From Mesocricetibacter intestinalis (GTDB lineage Bacteria; Pseudomonadota; Gammaproteobacteria; Enterobacterales; Pasteurellaceae): DNA of 64,000 bases. This document shows positions 1-9,387 of the stretch, in pieces. The notes below the pieces were generated by a model that made no database searches, had not been told where the DNA came from, and was given only the letters and a program-made list of their open reading frames with translations. The translations under genes were made by a program, and so were the position numbers. Positions within the stretch are counted from its first letter, which is position 1; every line of letters begins with the position of its first letter. Location: positions 434,001 through 498,000 of the forward strand of contig NZ_SNYQ01000001.1 in assembly GCF_004363295.1 (NCBI RefSeq). Reading direction: 5' to 3'.

Positions 1-804
1 TAAGATTAGATTAATTTCACTGAGGATCTTTACCCCTTTCCCCACCCCGGAAATTGCTGAAATAACGGATAACACCATGGCGACAATAACAATTACCGCC
101 AATATGCCGAAGCTATTGCCATCCAACATTCCCAGATGATTAAAACCGGCATTCACTTGCATGGCGCCGTAGCCCAGGGTGGTGGTTAAACCGAAAATAG
201 TACTGCACAGGGCCACCGTATCAATCAGATGTCCCCAAAAACCCGAAATCCGGTTTTTCAGTAAAGGGTAAAAACCCGAGCGTACGGTTAAGGGGAGTTT
301 GTAGCGGAAGCCAAAATAGGCCAATACCAGTGCTATGACCGCATAAATCGCCCAAGCATGAATTCCCCAGTGATAAAAGGTCGTCATCATCGCATCTTTC
401 ATGCGTTCCGACTCTGAAAGTCCCTGTTGTAACGGATGTAAATAATGCAGCATAGGCTCCGCTACGCCGAAATACATTAAACCGATCCCCATTCCTGCGG
501 CGAATAGCATGGCGATCCAAGACATAAAGGGATATTCCGGTTCATCGGTATCCGCTCCTAAGCGGATACTGCCCAGGCTACTGACACATAAAAACATCAG
601 AAACAGGAAAAAAATTGAGCCTGCCAGAATATAGAACCAACTGAAATGAGCGAATACCCATAGTTTTGCGTTATTTAATGTGGTTTGAGCCTGTTCGGGG
701 AATATCGAACAAAAAATAGCGACTAATCCTACAAATGTCAGGGTAGGGATAAAAATCGGGCCTTTTAAGGTTGTTGTGGCTCGTATTTTTTGTAATATGT
801 TCAT
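1..804 (-). CDS. BCCT-family choline/betaine-type transporter (N-terminal part, runs off the left edge)
   Basis: The frame is open from an ATG at 804 to base 1, giving 268 residues of a membrane protein that continues outside the window. It begins MNILQKIRATTTLKGPIF and has successive hydrophobic segments. The segment GMGIGLMYFGVAEPM (about residues 105-120) is the typical BCCT signature of the third membrane helix, which lines the betaine site. BCCT carriers import quaternary ammonium compounds (choline, glycine betaine, carnitine) with sodium or protons, usually for osmoprotection. Substrate cannot be decided from this part; the BetT/choline branch is a reasonable guess. Nothing upstream links it to betaine oxidation genes. 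Confidence 0.85.
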   Translation of the reverse strand, partial: MNILQKIRATTTLKGPIFIPTLTFVGLVAIFCSIFPEQAQTTLNNAKLWVFAHFSWFYILAGSIFFLFLMFLCVSSLGSIRLGADTDEPEYPFMSWIAMLFAAGMGIGLMYFGVAEPMLHYLHPLQQGLSESERMKDAMMTTFYHWGIHAWAIYAVIALVLAYFGFRYKLPLTVRSGFYPLLKNRISGFWGHLIDTVALCSTIFGLTTTLGYGAMQVNAGFNHLGMLDGNSFGILAVIVIVAMVLSVISAISGVGKGVKILSEINLIL

Positions 805-1338
805 CTTATTTTCTTCTCCAACATATAAAATCTAATTCCGTTTAATATTAAGTTTCCCGGCACGGAAAATAATTTTGTCATGTTCCCTGACAAATAAAGT
901 TAATAGTTCAAAATCTATATTTTTGATCAACCTGCGAAAAGATATTATCGGCAGGATAAAGCAGAATATTTAAGTTGACAACGCCCTGCGGGGCGGAAAT
1001 CTGATGCAATCTTGCAGGAAGCAAGGCATAGCTGATGGCGGAAAAGCCGATTGAATAAATTTAACGAATATTTATCTAACCTTCGGCGGTATAGATATAG
1101 ATAGCAACTTTTTAAATTGCGTGGCGAATGCTACATAAAAATGGCCTGACTGTCAAATTAGCGCATTATTTGTCCCTTATATATGAAGCTAAGCCGTCTT
1201 GAGTCCGAGAGCTGAATTTGTATACGCATCATATATGGCGGGGAAGCCGTTGCGTTGAGCTACGGCGTTAAAGGCAAAGCTTTTTATCGCTTCCCTCGGG
1301 ATTATATCGCTCTTTGCCAATGCCCTCGGAAGCGCAGT
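805..1338. other. Gene-poor gap between the BCCT gene and mnmC
   Basis: About 530 bases without a convincing coding frame. The only ORF here (1255-1443) has no ribosome binding site and overlaps the end of mnmC. I see a small perfect dyad CGCCC-tgcg-GGGCG at 982-995 and a 10-bp perfect stem GGAAGCGCAG/CTGCGCTTCC at 1328-1356 whose loop contains the mnmC stop codon. Neither is followed by a T-run convincing enough to call a terminator. The first 150 bases presumably hold the promoter of the BCCT gene. The rest is unexplained. Confidence 0.5.
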
Positions 1339-3354
1339 TTAATTTACTGCGCTTCCTTTCAACAGCTTTCTTATCCAGCTGCGGTTCGGGCTGAGTTGGT
1401 GCAGCAGATCTTCACTGAGCGGAAGCGGCTCGTTATAGATTAAGGAAGCCAGAATTTCGCCCAACAGAGGCGCCGAAGTCAGGCCGCGCGAACCCAGGGC
1501 GGCAATCACATATAGGTTTTCATAATTTGCCGCCGCTTTTATTTCTTGGCGGCGTCGGCGCAGATTAAAAATATTACGGTAATCTTCAATCTGACGCTGA
1601 AAGTCCGGGAGATTTCCGAGCAGGGGAATACGATCCCGTACCGCACAGCGTATCCCTATGCGCGCCAGATTGTCCGAACAATCCACTTCGTTAACCCAGT
1701 CCACCGCCAGATTATGTTGTAGCTTATGCTGATTTTCCTGTTGCTCTTGCAGGCTGAATTCCCGCGATTCACAATTGCGTACATGGCTGGCGCCGATACA
1801 ATGAGAACTTTGCGCCTGATCCGCCGGGGTAAGATAACCGTCGTAGCAGAGTACGCTTTTCAACTTTAACAGCTGTTGCGAGGTGGGTATTTGGCTGACC
1901 TGACCGCGTACGGGGTAAAGGGGCAGAGGTGCGCTCTGCGGGAAACGATGAACCTGATGACCGTTTGCCAGAATCACCACCCGGTGAAAAAAGCTTTCTC
2001 CCTGTGCGTTAGTTAAGCGCCATTGCTCTTTTTCCCGAGAAAGTGCGGTGATTTTTTGCCGAGTTTTTATTTTCAACCCCAGAGATTCTAAATAAGCGAA
2101 AGTATTTTGCACAAATTGTCGCGGCGCCAACCAGCCGCCTTGGGCAATAAAGCCGCCGCCGCAAGGCAGGGGTAATCCGACCTTTGCGCTGAGATGTTGC
2201 TGATCCAGGGGAATATATAATTCTTCCGGCCATCGGTAGGCGGCGATTTTGTCCAGTTTTAGGGCGCTTTTGGGGTCGTAACCGCAAAGTGCCACACCGC
2301 AGAATTCATGTTCGAATTCGATTCCGCGGGCGATAGCCTGCTCCAGCCGTTGCCGTCCGTAAGCAAAGGCATGAATATAAAAGCGGATATTGCGTATATC
2401 GTCGTCGCTCAGCTGCGGGTAAAATGCGCCCTGTTTATTCCCGGAGGCATTCAGCCCCAGTTGTTCGTCCGCACAGTAAAGGGTAACTGTCGCTCCCCGT
2501 TCGAGTAAGCTGAGGGCGCTGAATAATGAAGCGATTCCGCCGCCGATCAGCGCGATATCCGCCTTTGCGGAAAGATCCGCCGCTTGAGCCAGGTACCAGG
2601 GGCTAAGGTATTCGAAGTTATTGGCTTCAAGGGGCTTTTCTCCTTGCAGACATTCGCGTTTTTGTGCATAGCCTTTACGTTTATTTACCTGAAAACCGGC
2701 GCTTTGCAGCCCTTTTCTGACCGCACTGGCGGCGGTAAAGGTGGCAAAGGTACCGCCCGGGCGCGTGTAGCGGAACATTTGCGTATAGAGGTTATGGTTC
2801 CACATTTGCGGGTTTTTGCTCGGTGCAAAGCCGTCCAGAAACCAGGCGTCGATTTTATTTTGCATATAATCGCCCAGTTGCGGCAGGTTGTCCGCAATAT
2901 CTCCGAGCCAGATATCCAATGTGGTTTCGGCAAAATGGATACGATAACAGCCGGCGAGGGACAAGGGCCAGTGGGCGCGGAGCTCGCTACTGAGGCGGGT
3001 AAACTGCGGATAGGCCCGATGTGCGGTTTCGAGTTGTTCCCTGTTGAGAGGATATTTTTCAAAGGAAATAAAAAACAGGCGCTTGAGGGGCGCTTCGGGG
3101 TATTCAGTGCGAAATTGGCGAAAGGCTTCGATCAGGGTAAAAAAATTCAGCCCGGTACCGAAACCGGTTTCGGCAATGGTAAAATGTTCGGTACGGCAGT
3201 CCCGCCAGCGTTGAGATAAATTATTCCCCTGTTGAAAAACATAGCGGCTTTCGGCAATGCCGTCCTGATTGGAGAAATAGATATCGTCGAATTGTTCCGA
3301 TACCGGAGTATTTTGCAGGTTAAAATGAATTTTAGCCGGACTAACCTTTAACAT
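1339..3354 (-). CDS. mnmC: Bifunctional tRNA 5-methylaminomethyl-2-thiouridine biosynthesis protein MnmC
   Basis: A 671-residue protein that performs the last two steps of mnm5s2U34 formation in tRNAs for Lys, Glu and Gln. The N-terminal part (about 1-240) is the SAM-dependent methyltransferase, with the glycine-rich loop [11 protein letters not shown] near residue 61. The C-terminal part is the FAD-dependent oxidase that removes the carboxymethyl group, starting at about residue 265 with the dinucleotide-binding motif [20 protein letters not shown]. Length matches the usual 660-690 residues, so both halves are intact. It is divergent from fabB, the arrangement also seen in enterobacteria. 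The TAA stop lies in the loop of a 10-bp stem at 1328-1356. Confidence 0.96.
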   Translation of the reverse strand: MLKVSPAKIHFNLQNTPVSEQFDDIYFSNQDGIAESRYVFQQGNNLSQRWRDCRTEHFTIAETGFGTGLNFFTLIEAFRQFRTEYPEAPLKRLFFISFEKYPLNREQLETAHRAYPQFTRLSSELRAHWPLSLAGCYRIHFAETTLDIWLGDIADNLPQLGDYMQNKIDAWFLDGFAPSKNPQMWNHNLYTQMFRYTRPGGTFATFTAASAVRKGLQSAGFQVNKRKGYAQKRECLQGEKPLEANNFEYLSPWYLAQAADLSAKADIALIGGGIASLFSALSLLERGATVTLYCADEQLGLNASGNKQGAFYPQLSDDDIRNIRFYIHAFAYGRQRLEQAIARGIEFEHEFCGVALCGYDPKSALKLDKIAAYRWPEELYIPLDQQHLSAKVGLPLPCGGGFIAQGGWLAPRQFVQNTFAYLESLGLKIKTRQKITALSREKEQWRLTNAQGESFFHRVVILANGHQVHRFPQSAPLPLYPVRGQVSQIPTSQQLLKLKSVLCYDGYLTPADQAQSSHCIGASHVRNCESREFSLQEQQENQHKLQHNLAVDWVNEVDCSDNLARIGIRCAVRDRIPLLGNLPDFQRQIEDYRNIFNLRRRRQEIKAAANYENLYVIAALGSRGLTSAPLLGEILASLIYNEPLPLSEDLLHQLSPNRSWIRKLLKGSAVN

Positions 3355-3444
3355 CGGGCGTTATTTCCTTTGGTTGAGTTTGATCTTCGTATATAATACC
3401 CCAATTTTTAAGCTTAGGCGAAAGGCGGCCGGTTCGGTATGTCT

Positions 3445-3498
3445 AACTGGTCGAACGTTATTATTAGTACTTGCAATCTGCCGATTTCATAGTACATT
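3445..3498 (+). promoter_or_regulatory. Candidate FadR site and promoter of fabB
   Basis: The stretch AACTGGTCGAACGTT at 3445-3459 resembles the FadR operator consensus AGCTGGTCCGACNTGTT, with a complete left half. A possible promoter follows: TTGCAA at 3471-3476 and TACATT at 3493-3498, 16 bp apart. That would put the FadR-like site near -50, similar to its activating position at E. coli fabB. The match is imperfect and fadR is not in this window, so this is an inference from position and partial sequence. Confidence 0.4.
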
Positions 3499-3561
3499 AA
3501 CGTTCAGCTAACAAATGTAAGTTGAAATTGGTTTATTCTAACCCATTAAGGAATACAGATA

Positions 3562-4779
3562 ATGAAAAGAGCGGTGATTACCGGTTTCGGTGTGATTTCC
3601 AGCATCGGCAATAATAAAGAAGAAGTTTTGGCAGCATTAAAAGCGGGAAAATCAGGAATTGAAACGGTTCCCGCTTTTGTTGATATTGGTATGCGCAGCC
3701 ATATTGCGGGAACAATAAAATTAAATCCGGCGGAACTTATTGATCGTAAGGTTTATCGTTTTATGGGGGATGCGGCGGCTTATGCTTATCTTTCCATGAA
3801 AGAGGCGATTGAAGATGCGGGATTGAGCGAAGATCAGGTTTCCAATGATCGTACCGGCCTGGTAATTGGGGCGGGTACGGGGTCTGCTCACAGCCAGCTG
3901 GTCGCCTGTGATGCGGTTCGCGGTCCGCGCGGTGTAAAAGCCATCGGCCCTTATGCAGTTACCAAAACCATGGCTTCCAGCGCTTCCGCCTGTTTGGCGA
4001 CGCCTTATAAAATTCGCGGCGTAAACTACAGTATGAGTTCCGCTTGCGCGACTTCCGCTCATTGTATTGGGCATGCCTGGGAGCTTATTCAGTTAGGCAA
4101 ACAGGATATCGTATTTGCCGGCGGTGCGGAAGAATTATCCTGGGAATGCGCTACCGAATTTGATGCCATGGGGGCACTTTCCACTAAATATAACGAAACC
4201 CCGAGTAAAGCCTCCCGCGCTTATGACGCCAATCGCGACGGCTTTGTTATCGCCGGCGGCGGTGCAGTGGTTGTGGTTGAAGAACTTGAACATGCGTTGG
4301 CGCGCGGTGCTAAAATTTATGCCGAAATTATCGGCTACGGCGCTACTTCCGACGGCTATGATATGGTAGCTCCGAGCGGCGAAGGGGCCGAGCGTTGTAT
4401 GAAACAGGCGATGGCAAATATCGATACGCCGATTGATTATATTAACGTGCACGGAACTTCAACGCCGGTGGGCGATGTGAAGGAATTAGCCGCAATTAAA
4501 GCGGTATTCGGCGATAAGGTACCGCCGATTTCTTCGACAAAATCAATGACCGGCCATTCTCTCGGAGCGGCAGGTGCGCATGAAGCCATTTATACCCTGT
4601 TAATGCTGGAAAACGACTTTATTGCGCCGAGTATTAATATCGAAACTATGGATCCGCAGGCCGAAGGTTTAAATATCGTTACCGAAACCAAAGAAAAAGC
4701 CGGTTTGCAAACGGTTATGTCGAACAGCTTCGGCTTCGGCGGTACCAATGCGACCTTAGTGTTCAGACGTTATAAATAA
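3562..4779 (+). CDS. fabB: Beta-ketoacyl-[acyl-carrier-protein] synthase I
   Basis: A 405-residue condensing enzyme that elongates acyl-ACP with malonyl-ACP and is needed for unsaturated fatty acid synthesis. The thiolase-fold catalytic triad is visible: Cys162 in [10 protein letters not shown], His297 in [11 protein letters not shown] and His332 in [13 protein letters not shown]. This Cys-His-His set, together with length and the start [16 protein letters not shown], identifies the FabB/FabF class, and sequence character favours FabB. The ATG at 3562 has AAGGA upstream (3548-3552). The gene is single and is followed by a strong terminator. Expression is probably activated by FadR through the site at 3445-3459. 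Confidence 0.97.
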   Translation: MKRAVITGFGVISSIGNNKEEVLAALKAGKSGIETVPAFVDIGMRSHIAGTIKLNPAELIDRKVYRFMGDAAAYAYLSMKEAIEDAGLSEDQVSNDRTGLVIGAGTGSAHSQLVACDAVRGPRGVKAIGPYAVTKTMASSASACLATPYKIRGVNYSMSSACATSAHCIGHAWELIQLGKQDIVFAGGAEELSWECATEFDAMGALSTKYNETPSKASRAYDANRDGFVIAGGGAVVVVEELEHALARGAKIYAEIIGYGATSDGYDMVAPSGEGAERCMKQAMANIDTPIDYINVHGTSTPVGDVKELAAIKAVFGDKVPPISSTKSMTGHSLGAAGAHEAIYTLLMLENDFIAPSINIETMDPQAEGLNIVTETKEKAGLQTVMSNSFGFGGTNATLVFRRYK

Positions 4780-4814
4780 TCGCGCAGCGGCTGAAGAGTC
4801 GCAGTGAAGAGCTT

Positions 4815-4856
4815 AAAAATATCCGCACTAATCTTAATTAAGGCGGATATTTTTTA
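4815..4856. terminator. Bidirectional intrinsic terminator between fabB and pstB
   Basis: A 12-bp stem, AAAAATATCCGC (4815-4826) with GCGGATATTTTT (4843-4854). Its A/T-rich base supplies a T-run in both directions, so it can end fabB on the plus strand and the pst operon on the minus strand. Confidence 0.85.
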
Positions 4857-4864
4857 TTTGTTTC

Positions 4865-5626
4865 TTATTCGGGCAAAGCGGAAATAATGCCCGCCAGTTT
4901 TTCTTCCTGCATTTCCTGTTTATTATCAATAATGGCGATTATCCTACCCTTGTCGAAAATGCACAGGCGGTCTGCAAGGCGACAGGCTTGCGCCAGGCTA
5001 TGGGATACCATAATCAGGCTGTATTTCGGCGCCAGTTTTTCAATGAGCTCTTCGATTTTACGAGCGGCGAGAATATCCAGAGAAGCGGTAGGTTCGTCCA
5101 GTAATAAAATTTTCGGCTTAAGGGCTAGGATTCTGGCCAGACAAAGTCGCTGTTGTTGTCCGCCGGAAAGTTTGTCGGCGGCGCTATGCAGGCGGTGTCG
5201 AACCTCTTCCCATAAGCCGACGTCCTGCAAGCTTTGTTGGACTCTGTCCCGTATTTCAGCTTCGGCTAAATGCAGTAATTTGGCCAGCGGCAGGGAAATA
5301 TTTTTTTCTATGCTAACAGGTAATACATTTGGGGTTTGGAACAATATCCCGACCTTTAAGCGCAATTCGCTGAGCGCCTTAGGAGAAAGACGGTTATAAA
5401 GCTGTAATCCTGTACCGAGATCCAGTTTGATTTCGCCTTCGGTCAGGCATTCGGGATATTCGTCATTTAAGCGATTAAAACTGCGTAATAGCGTAGTTTT
5501 TCCCGAGCCGGAACGACCGATAAATACCGTGATTTTATTTTTCGGGATCGTCAAATTTATATTTTCAAGAATACTATGCCGGTGGAATTTAATGCTGAGG
5601 CGGCTAAGTTGGGCTGCGATAGTCAT
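4865..5626 (-). CDS. pstB: Phosphate ABC transporter ATP-binding protein PstB
   Basis: A 253-residue ABC ATPase that powers phosphate import from the cytoplasmic face. The Walker A motif GRSGSGKTTLL is at about residues 37-47, the ABC signature LSGGQQQRLCLARIL near 153, and Walker B ILLLDEPTASLD follows at about 175. The sequence after Walker A (RSFNRLNDEYPECLTEGEI) resembles the PstB-type insertion. The start overlaps the pstA stop by 4 bases (ATGA), indicating translational coupling. It is the last gene of pstSCAB. There is no phoU after it, only the shared terminator with fabB. Confidence 0.93.
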   Translation of the reverse strand: MTIAAQLSRLSIKFHRHSILENINLTIPKNKITVFIGRSGSGKTTLLRSFNRLNDEYPECLTEGEIKLDLGTGLQLYNRLSPKALSELRLKVGILFQTPNVLPVSIEKNISLPLAKLLHLAEAEIRDRVQQSLQDVGLWEEVRHRLHSAADKLSGGQQQRLCLARILALKPKILLLDEPTASLDILAARKIEELIEKLAPKYSLIMVSHSLAQACRLADRLCIFDKGRIIAIIDNKQEMQEEKLAGIISALPE

Positions 5627-6510
5627 AAGTTTGTTGTTATCCGAGGTGAAAGTAATTTTTTTTCAATCAGGTAAGCGCATAACAGTAGTCCGCTTGCCAG
5701 GATTAACAGTATCAAGGCGGCACCGAATCCCCTTTGTAGTTCCTCCGCCGTTTGGTATTGCGCCGCACTGTAGTAGACGGTAAAAGGTAGGGCTTGAAAT
5801 TTATCCAATAGGCCGCCGGCTATTCCGGCATTGGCTACAACTCCGGTCAGTAGAATAACTGCGGTATCTTCCGCGGCCCGACCTAGGGCCAGTATAATGC
5901 CGGCCAGAATACCCTTTTTAGCACTGGGCAGCAGGATATAGCGCAGGCTTTGACGGCGGCTGAAACCCAGGGCGGCACCGGTTAGCCTTAACCCCTGAGG
6001 AACGGCCTGTAAGGCTTCGGATGTTGTGAGTATCAGCGTCGGTAAAACCAGTAACGCAAGACAAATTGCCGCAAGCAGTAAGCCGGTATTGGCTTGCGGG
6101 AAAAAGGTATAGCGCAGAAATAAAATCAGGCTGAAGCCGAATAGCCCCATAACGATTGAAGGCGTACCCGCCAGAATATCAATAATGCTGCTTAACCATT
6201 TTTTTTGCCGGGGCGTAGCATATTCCGCCAGAAAAATGCCGCAACCTATTCCCGGAAACAGGCTGAGCGCGAGGGTCAGCAGTACCAGATATAAGGTTCC
6301 GATACAGGCCGGCCAGATACCCTCCCATACCGGCAGTTCTCCCAGTATTGCCGCTTTGGCCGGTGTGGTGCCAAATAACAGTGATAAATTTAATGCGGGT
6401 AAACCTCGTATCAGTAAGAATCCGACCACACAACTTATAGCGATAAGCAGAATACCTACGCACAGCCATTCGAACAAGCCTACCAATAGTAGGAAAGGAG
6501 AGGTTTTCAT
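5623..6510 (-). CDS. pstA: Phosphate ABC transporter permease PstA
   Basis: A 295-residue inner-membrane permease with six predicted hydrophobic segments. The cytoplasmic loop EALQAVPQGLRLTGAALG carries the EAA-type contact with the ATPase. It pairs with PstC to form the phosphate channel. The IAISCVVGFLLIRGLPAL start and the SIIDILAGTPSIVMGLFG segment are typical of PstA. It overlaps pstC upstream and pstB downstream by 4 bases each, so all three are coupled. Assignment to PstA rather than PstC rests on order and on these segments. Confidence 0.92.
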   Translation of the reverse strand: MKTSPFLLLVGLFEWLCVGILLIAISCVVGFLLIRGLPALNLSLLFGTTPAKAAILGELPVWEGIWPACIGTLYLVLLTLALSLFPGIGCGIFLAEYATPRQKKWLSSIIDILAGTPSIVMGLFGFSLILFLRYTFFPQANTGLLLAAICLALLVLPTLILTTSEALQAVPQGLRLTGAALGFSRRQSLRYILLPSAKKGILAGIILALGRAAEDTAVILLTGVVANAGIAGGLLDKFQALPFTVYYSAAQYQTAEELQRGFGAALILLILASGLLLCAYLIEKKLLSPRITTNL

Positions 6511-7379
6511 ATTTGCTTTTCCCCGAGGCGACGCACTATAAGGCTGATTGAGGCATTGATTAATAATAGCAACGCACCTGCCGCAAAAAGCGAATTATAG
6601 GCGATTCCGCCCACCTCATTTGCAGTTACTAATGCCATATGTGCGGTGAGGGTTCGCAGGCTGTCGCTAAAATGTAAAGGAAGCTGAGGCCAGTTGCCCG
6701 ATAGCATTAATGAAATCAGAGTATCTCCCATGGCACGGCTGAAGCCCAGTAACAACGCAGTTAATAAACATTGTCTGGCGGCAGGTAATACAAAATAAAT
6801 TAAGGTTTGACGTCGATTAAAACCCAGGGCTGCAGTATCGAAACTAAGATGTTCCATTCTGGGTTTTAAGCCCGTATCCATCACCAGAACCATTGTCGGT
6901 AAGATTAATAAGGCCAAAATTAATGCTGCGGACAGTAAGTTTAAACCCGAGCCGGAACTGAGTATCTGACGGATGAAGGGAACCAGTAAAAATACGGCAA
7001 CAAAACCGTATACCACCGTGGGAATGGCGGTCATAAAACGGATAACCAAGGCTACCATTGTGGGGAGGAAATGCCGAGGTTTCCTTTGGTTGGGGCGAGT
7101 CTGTAGCCAGAAAGCGATACCTGCCGCTATCGGAAAGGCGATAGTTACGGCCAGGCAGGACAATGCTAGAGAGCCGGCCACCATGGGCAATATACCGAAT
7201 TGTCCTTTTGCCGGTTTCCATTGCCAAGAGAATAAATGCGCATTTATTCCGTTGTCATCAGCACTGAAAACCGGTAAAGCGAAGGCGAAAACCATGATAA
7301 AAATCAACAGAATCGCAGCGACAGCCAGTGCGGTTGCCAGACAAACCGGTAAACCGGCCCCTTTATTACCCTCGATCAT
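6507..7379 (-). CDS. pstC: Phosphate ABC transporter permease PstC
   Basis: A 290-residue integral membrane protein, partner of PstA in the phosphate importer. Hydrophobic segments span the length. The conserved cytoplasmic loop appears as LDTAALGFNRRQTLIYFVLP (about 190-210), and TAIPTVVYGFVAVFLLVPF matches the PstC core. Its ATG overlaps the pstS stop by 4 bases, and its stop overlaps pstA in the same way. The chain of ATGA overlaps argues for one polycistronic transcript with tightly balanced subunits. Confidence 0.92.
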   Translation of the reverse strand: MIEGNKGAGLPVCLATALAVAAILLIFIMVFAFALPVFSADDNGINAHLFSWQWKPAKGQFGILPMVAGSLALSCLAVTIAFPIAAGIAFWLQTRPNQRKPRHFLPTMVALVIRFMTAIPTVVYGFVAVFLLVPFIRQILSSGSGLNLLSAALILALLILPTMVLVMDTGLKPRMEHLSFDTAALGFNRRQTLIYFVLPAARQCLLTALLLGFSRAMGDTLISLMLSGNWPQLPLHFSDSLRTLTAHMALVTANEVGGIAYNSLFAAGALLLLINASISLIVRRLGEKQI

Positions 7380-8200
7380 TTATCGGTTGGGATATAGCCT
7401 GCCTTTTTAATTATTGCGGTTCCCGCCGGGCTGTAAATATAGTCGATAAAGGCTTTGGTAATACCCTGCGGCTGGCCTTTGGTATTCATATACAGTAAAC
7501 GGGTAATTTTATAACTTCCGTTTGCCGCATTTTCCTGGGAAGGCTGCATATTATCGATAATTAACCCGTGCAGAGAATCGTCCAGATGGCCGATACCCAC
7601 ATAGCCGATAGCATTTTTATCCTGTGCAACCGCTGTTTTCATCGCACCGTTTGAATTTACGATATTGGATTGCGCGATTTCGGTATCCTTATTTAAGGCC
7701 TTTGCCTCGAAAACTTCGCGCGTACCGCTACCGTCTTCTCTCATATAGAGTGAAATTACCGCGTTATCACCGCCCAGTTGCTGCCAATTTGTGATTTTTC
7801 CGGAAAAAATATCGCTTAGCTGTGCACGGCTAAGGGCTTTCACCTTATTAGCGTTATTTACCACAACGGCGACACCGTCAATGGCAAAAGGGAAACTGAC
7901 CAAGCCGTATTTTTCGATTTCGGCGGCTTTAAGGGCGCGACCGGTATTACCGATATTCACCAGTCCTTCGCCGACTTTCTGTACGCCGACGCCGGAACCG
8001 CCGCCGGTAACGGTAATATTAATATCTGGGTGTTCGCTCATAATGTTTTTTGCCGCACCAAGCATCACCGGAATATGCGCGGTACCGCCGGCAATATCAA
8101 TATTACCCTTAGTATTTTGAAATCCGGGGACGGAAGATGCGGAAAACGGCAGTAATAAACAGAGTATTGCTGTCGTGATATAGGAAGATAAAGACTTCAT
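7376..8200 (-). CDS. pstS: Phosphate ABC transporter periplasmic substrate-binding protein PstS
   Basis: A 274-residue secreted binding protein with a Sec signal peptide (about 1-24: charged start, hydrophobic core CLLLPFSAS). The phosphate-binding loop is recognisable in TVTGGGSGVGVQKVGEG (about 65-80), with the second loop REDGSGTREVFEAKAL. The compact size and the GGTAHIPVMLGAAK start are closer to the shorter PstS type common in archaea and deltaproteobacteria than to the E. coli protein of about 346 residues. It is first in pstSCAB. A related oxyanion such as tungstate is less likely given the adjacent PstC/PstA/PstB. Confidence 0.88.
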   Translation of the reverse strand: MKSLSSYITTAILCLLLPFSASSVPGFQNTKGNIDIAGGTAHIPVMLGAAKNIMSEHPDINITVTGGGSGVGVQKVGEGLVNIGNTGRALKAAEIEKYGLVSFPFAIDGVAVVVNNANKVKALSRAQLSDIFSGKITNWQQLGGDNAVISLYMREDGSGTREVFEAKALNKDTEIAQSNIVNSNGAMKTAVAQDKNAIGYVGIGHLDDSLHGLIIDNMQPSQENAANGSYKITRLLYMNTKGQPQGITKAFIDYIYSPAGTAIIKKAGYIPTDK

Positions 8201-8433
8201 TTATTCACCTCTGCAAATTTTATAAACTTAGCGGAAAAACCTCATAGATAGATTAAACAAATATTATGTTTAACAAAAAGTATAATAACAAAAAATGAGT
8301 TTAACTAAAATAAAGCTTTATAAATACAAAAGTAAATAATTTGTATTTCTATTTTTAATTAAAATAAAAAACTTTGGTTTTTTTGACCGCTCTTTTTGTA
8401 AAAAAACAGACCGGTAATACCGGCCCGTCAGCG
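8201..8433. other. AT-rich region upstream of pstS
   Basis: Very A/T-rich DNA carrying three loose repeats of TAACAAAAA / TAACTAAAA at 8271, 8286 and 8302 (spacing 15-16). I could not find a clear Pho box (two 7-bp repeats 4 bases apart). A variant uptake-like 9-mer ACCGCTCTT is at 8386-8394. The pst promoter must lie here on the minus strand, but I cannot place it with confidence. Confidence 0.4.
8394..8425 (-). terminator. Intrinsic terminator after the Gfo/Idh/MocA gene
   Basis: Reading the minus strand, a CCGGTA/TACCGG stem is followed by TCTGTTTTTTT, directly after the stop codon of the oxidoreductase gene. Confidence 0.7.
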
Positions 8434-9387
8434 TTAATCTTGAATTTTACACTTATGGGTATCCAATAAAGCGACTGCGGCTTCACTAATATCCAGCATT
8501 TTTTCGGCAAATGCGAAATCCTGCCGAGCTATAATAGAGATAAATTTCTGAAACTCGGGCAGCATACGGTGCTGATTTTCAAAACTGTACTGTTGCGGCG
8601 GTTGAGCATTTAAATTCAGGCTAAAGTTATCCATAATATTAGCCGGCATCGGAATACTGATGCAGCCCTTTTCTCCTTGAATGGAGAGAGTAACCGGCGC
8701 TTGGCAATCCTTAGCGGCGATACAAACCGCTTTAAAATCTTCATAATCCAGTAGCATAATGCCGCTGGTATCAATATTGCGTTCAATATTCGCCGAATAG
8801 AAGGCGGATTTCGGCGCGCCGAATAAACCGATTAAAAAATGCAGGTTATAAACGTTCAGATCCATTAAAGCGCCGCCGGCTTTTAAAGGATCAAATGCCG
8901 GCAGGATCTCGCCCGCCTTAAAGCGATCATAACGGGAAGAGTACTGGCTATAGTTTAAACTGACAATTTTTATCTGCCCGAGCCGAGGCAGATAATCTTT
9001 TAGCCGCAGATAGGCGGGAAGATAATGGACGGTCATCGCTTCAATCAGAATTTTTTTCTGCTCCTCGGCAAGACGGCGCAGCGCTTGAAACTCGGACAGA
9101 CTAGGCGTAATAGGTTTTTCCAAAATAATGTGTTTGCCGGCTTTTAATGCCTTTTCGGCAAAGGAAAAATGCAAATCATTCGGCAGCGCAATATAGAGGG
9201 TATCCGCATCACTCGCCAACATTTCCTCATAATCACAGAAGATTTGGCTTATTTCGTAGGTTTGTGCCAGTGCTTTGGTTTGTTCCGGGTTACGCCCAAA
9301 AATAGAGACTCGCTCAAGTTTAAGCTGGGGTAAGATTTGCAGAAAATCCCGTACGATCATTCCTGTTCCGATAATTCCGAGTTTCAT
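8434..9387 (-). CDS. Gfo/Idh/MocA-family NAD(P)-dependent oxidoreductase
   Basis: A 317-residue protein with an N-terminal Rossmann fold, seen as KLGIIGTGMIVRDFL at residues 2-16. The family hallmark EKPI occurs in AGKHIILEKPITPSL (about 107-121), and LKAGGALMDLNVYNLHFLIG (about 168-187) belongs to the C-terminal substrate domain. Members oxidise or reduce sugars, inositols and related compounds, and the substrate cannot be predicted here. It stands alone, with its own terminator, between the pst operon and the adhesin. An 8-bp stem TAGCCTGC/GCAGGCTA at 9418-9446 lies in its leader and could be a regulatory or operator dyad. Confidence 0.88.
   Translation of the reverse strand: MKLGIIGTGMIVRDFLQILPQLKLERVSIFGRNPEQTKALAQTYEISQIFCDYEEMLASDADTLYIALPNDLHFSFAEKALKAGKHIILEKPITPSLSEFQALRRLAEEQKKILIEAMTVHYLPAYLRLKDYLPRLGQIKIVSLNYSQYSSRYDRFKAGEILPAFDPLKAGGALMDLNVYNLHFLIGLFGAPKSAFYSANIERNIDTSGIMLLDYEDFKAVCIAAKDCQAPVTLSIQGEKGCISIPMPANIMDNFSLNLNAQPPQQYSFENQHRMLPEFQKFISIIARQDFAFAEKMLDISEAAVALLDTHKCKIQD

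Noticed and set aside
1255-1443. 62-residue ORF on the plus strand before mnmC
   Set aside because: No ribosome binding site, low-complexity shadow sequence, and overlap with the end of mnmC.
8201-8433. Pho box upstream of pstS
   Set aside because: The three TAACAAAAA-like repeats are 15-16 bases apart and do not match the 7+4 base spacing of PhoB sites.
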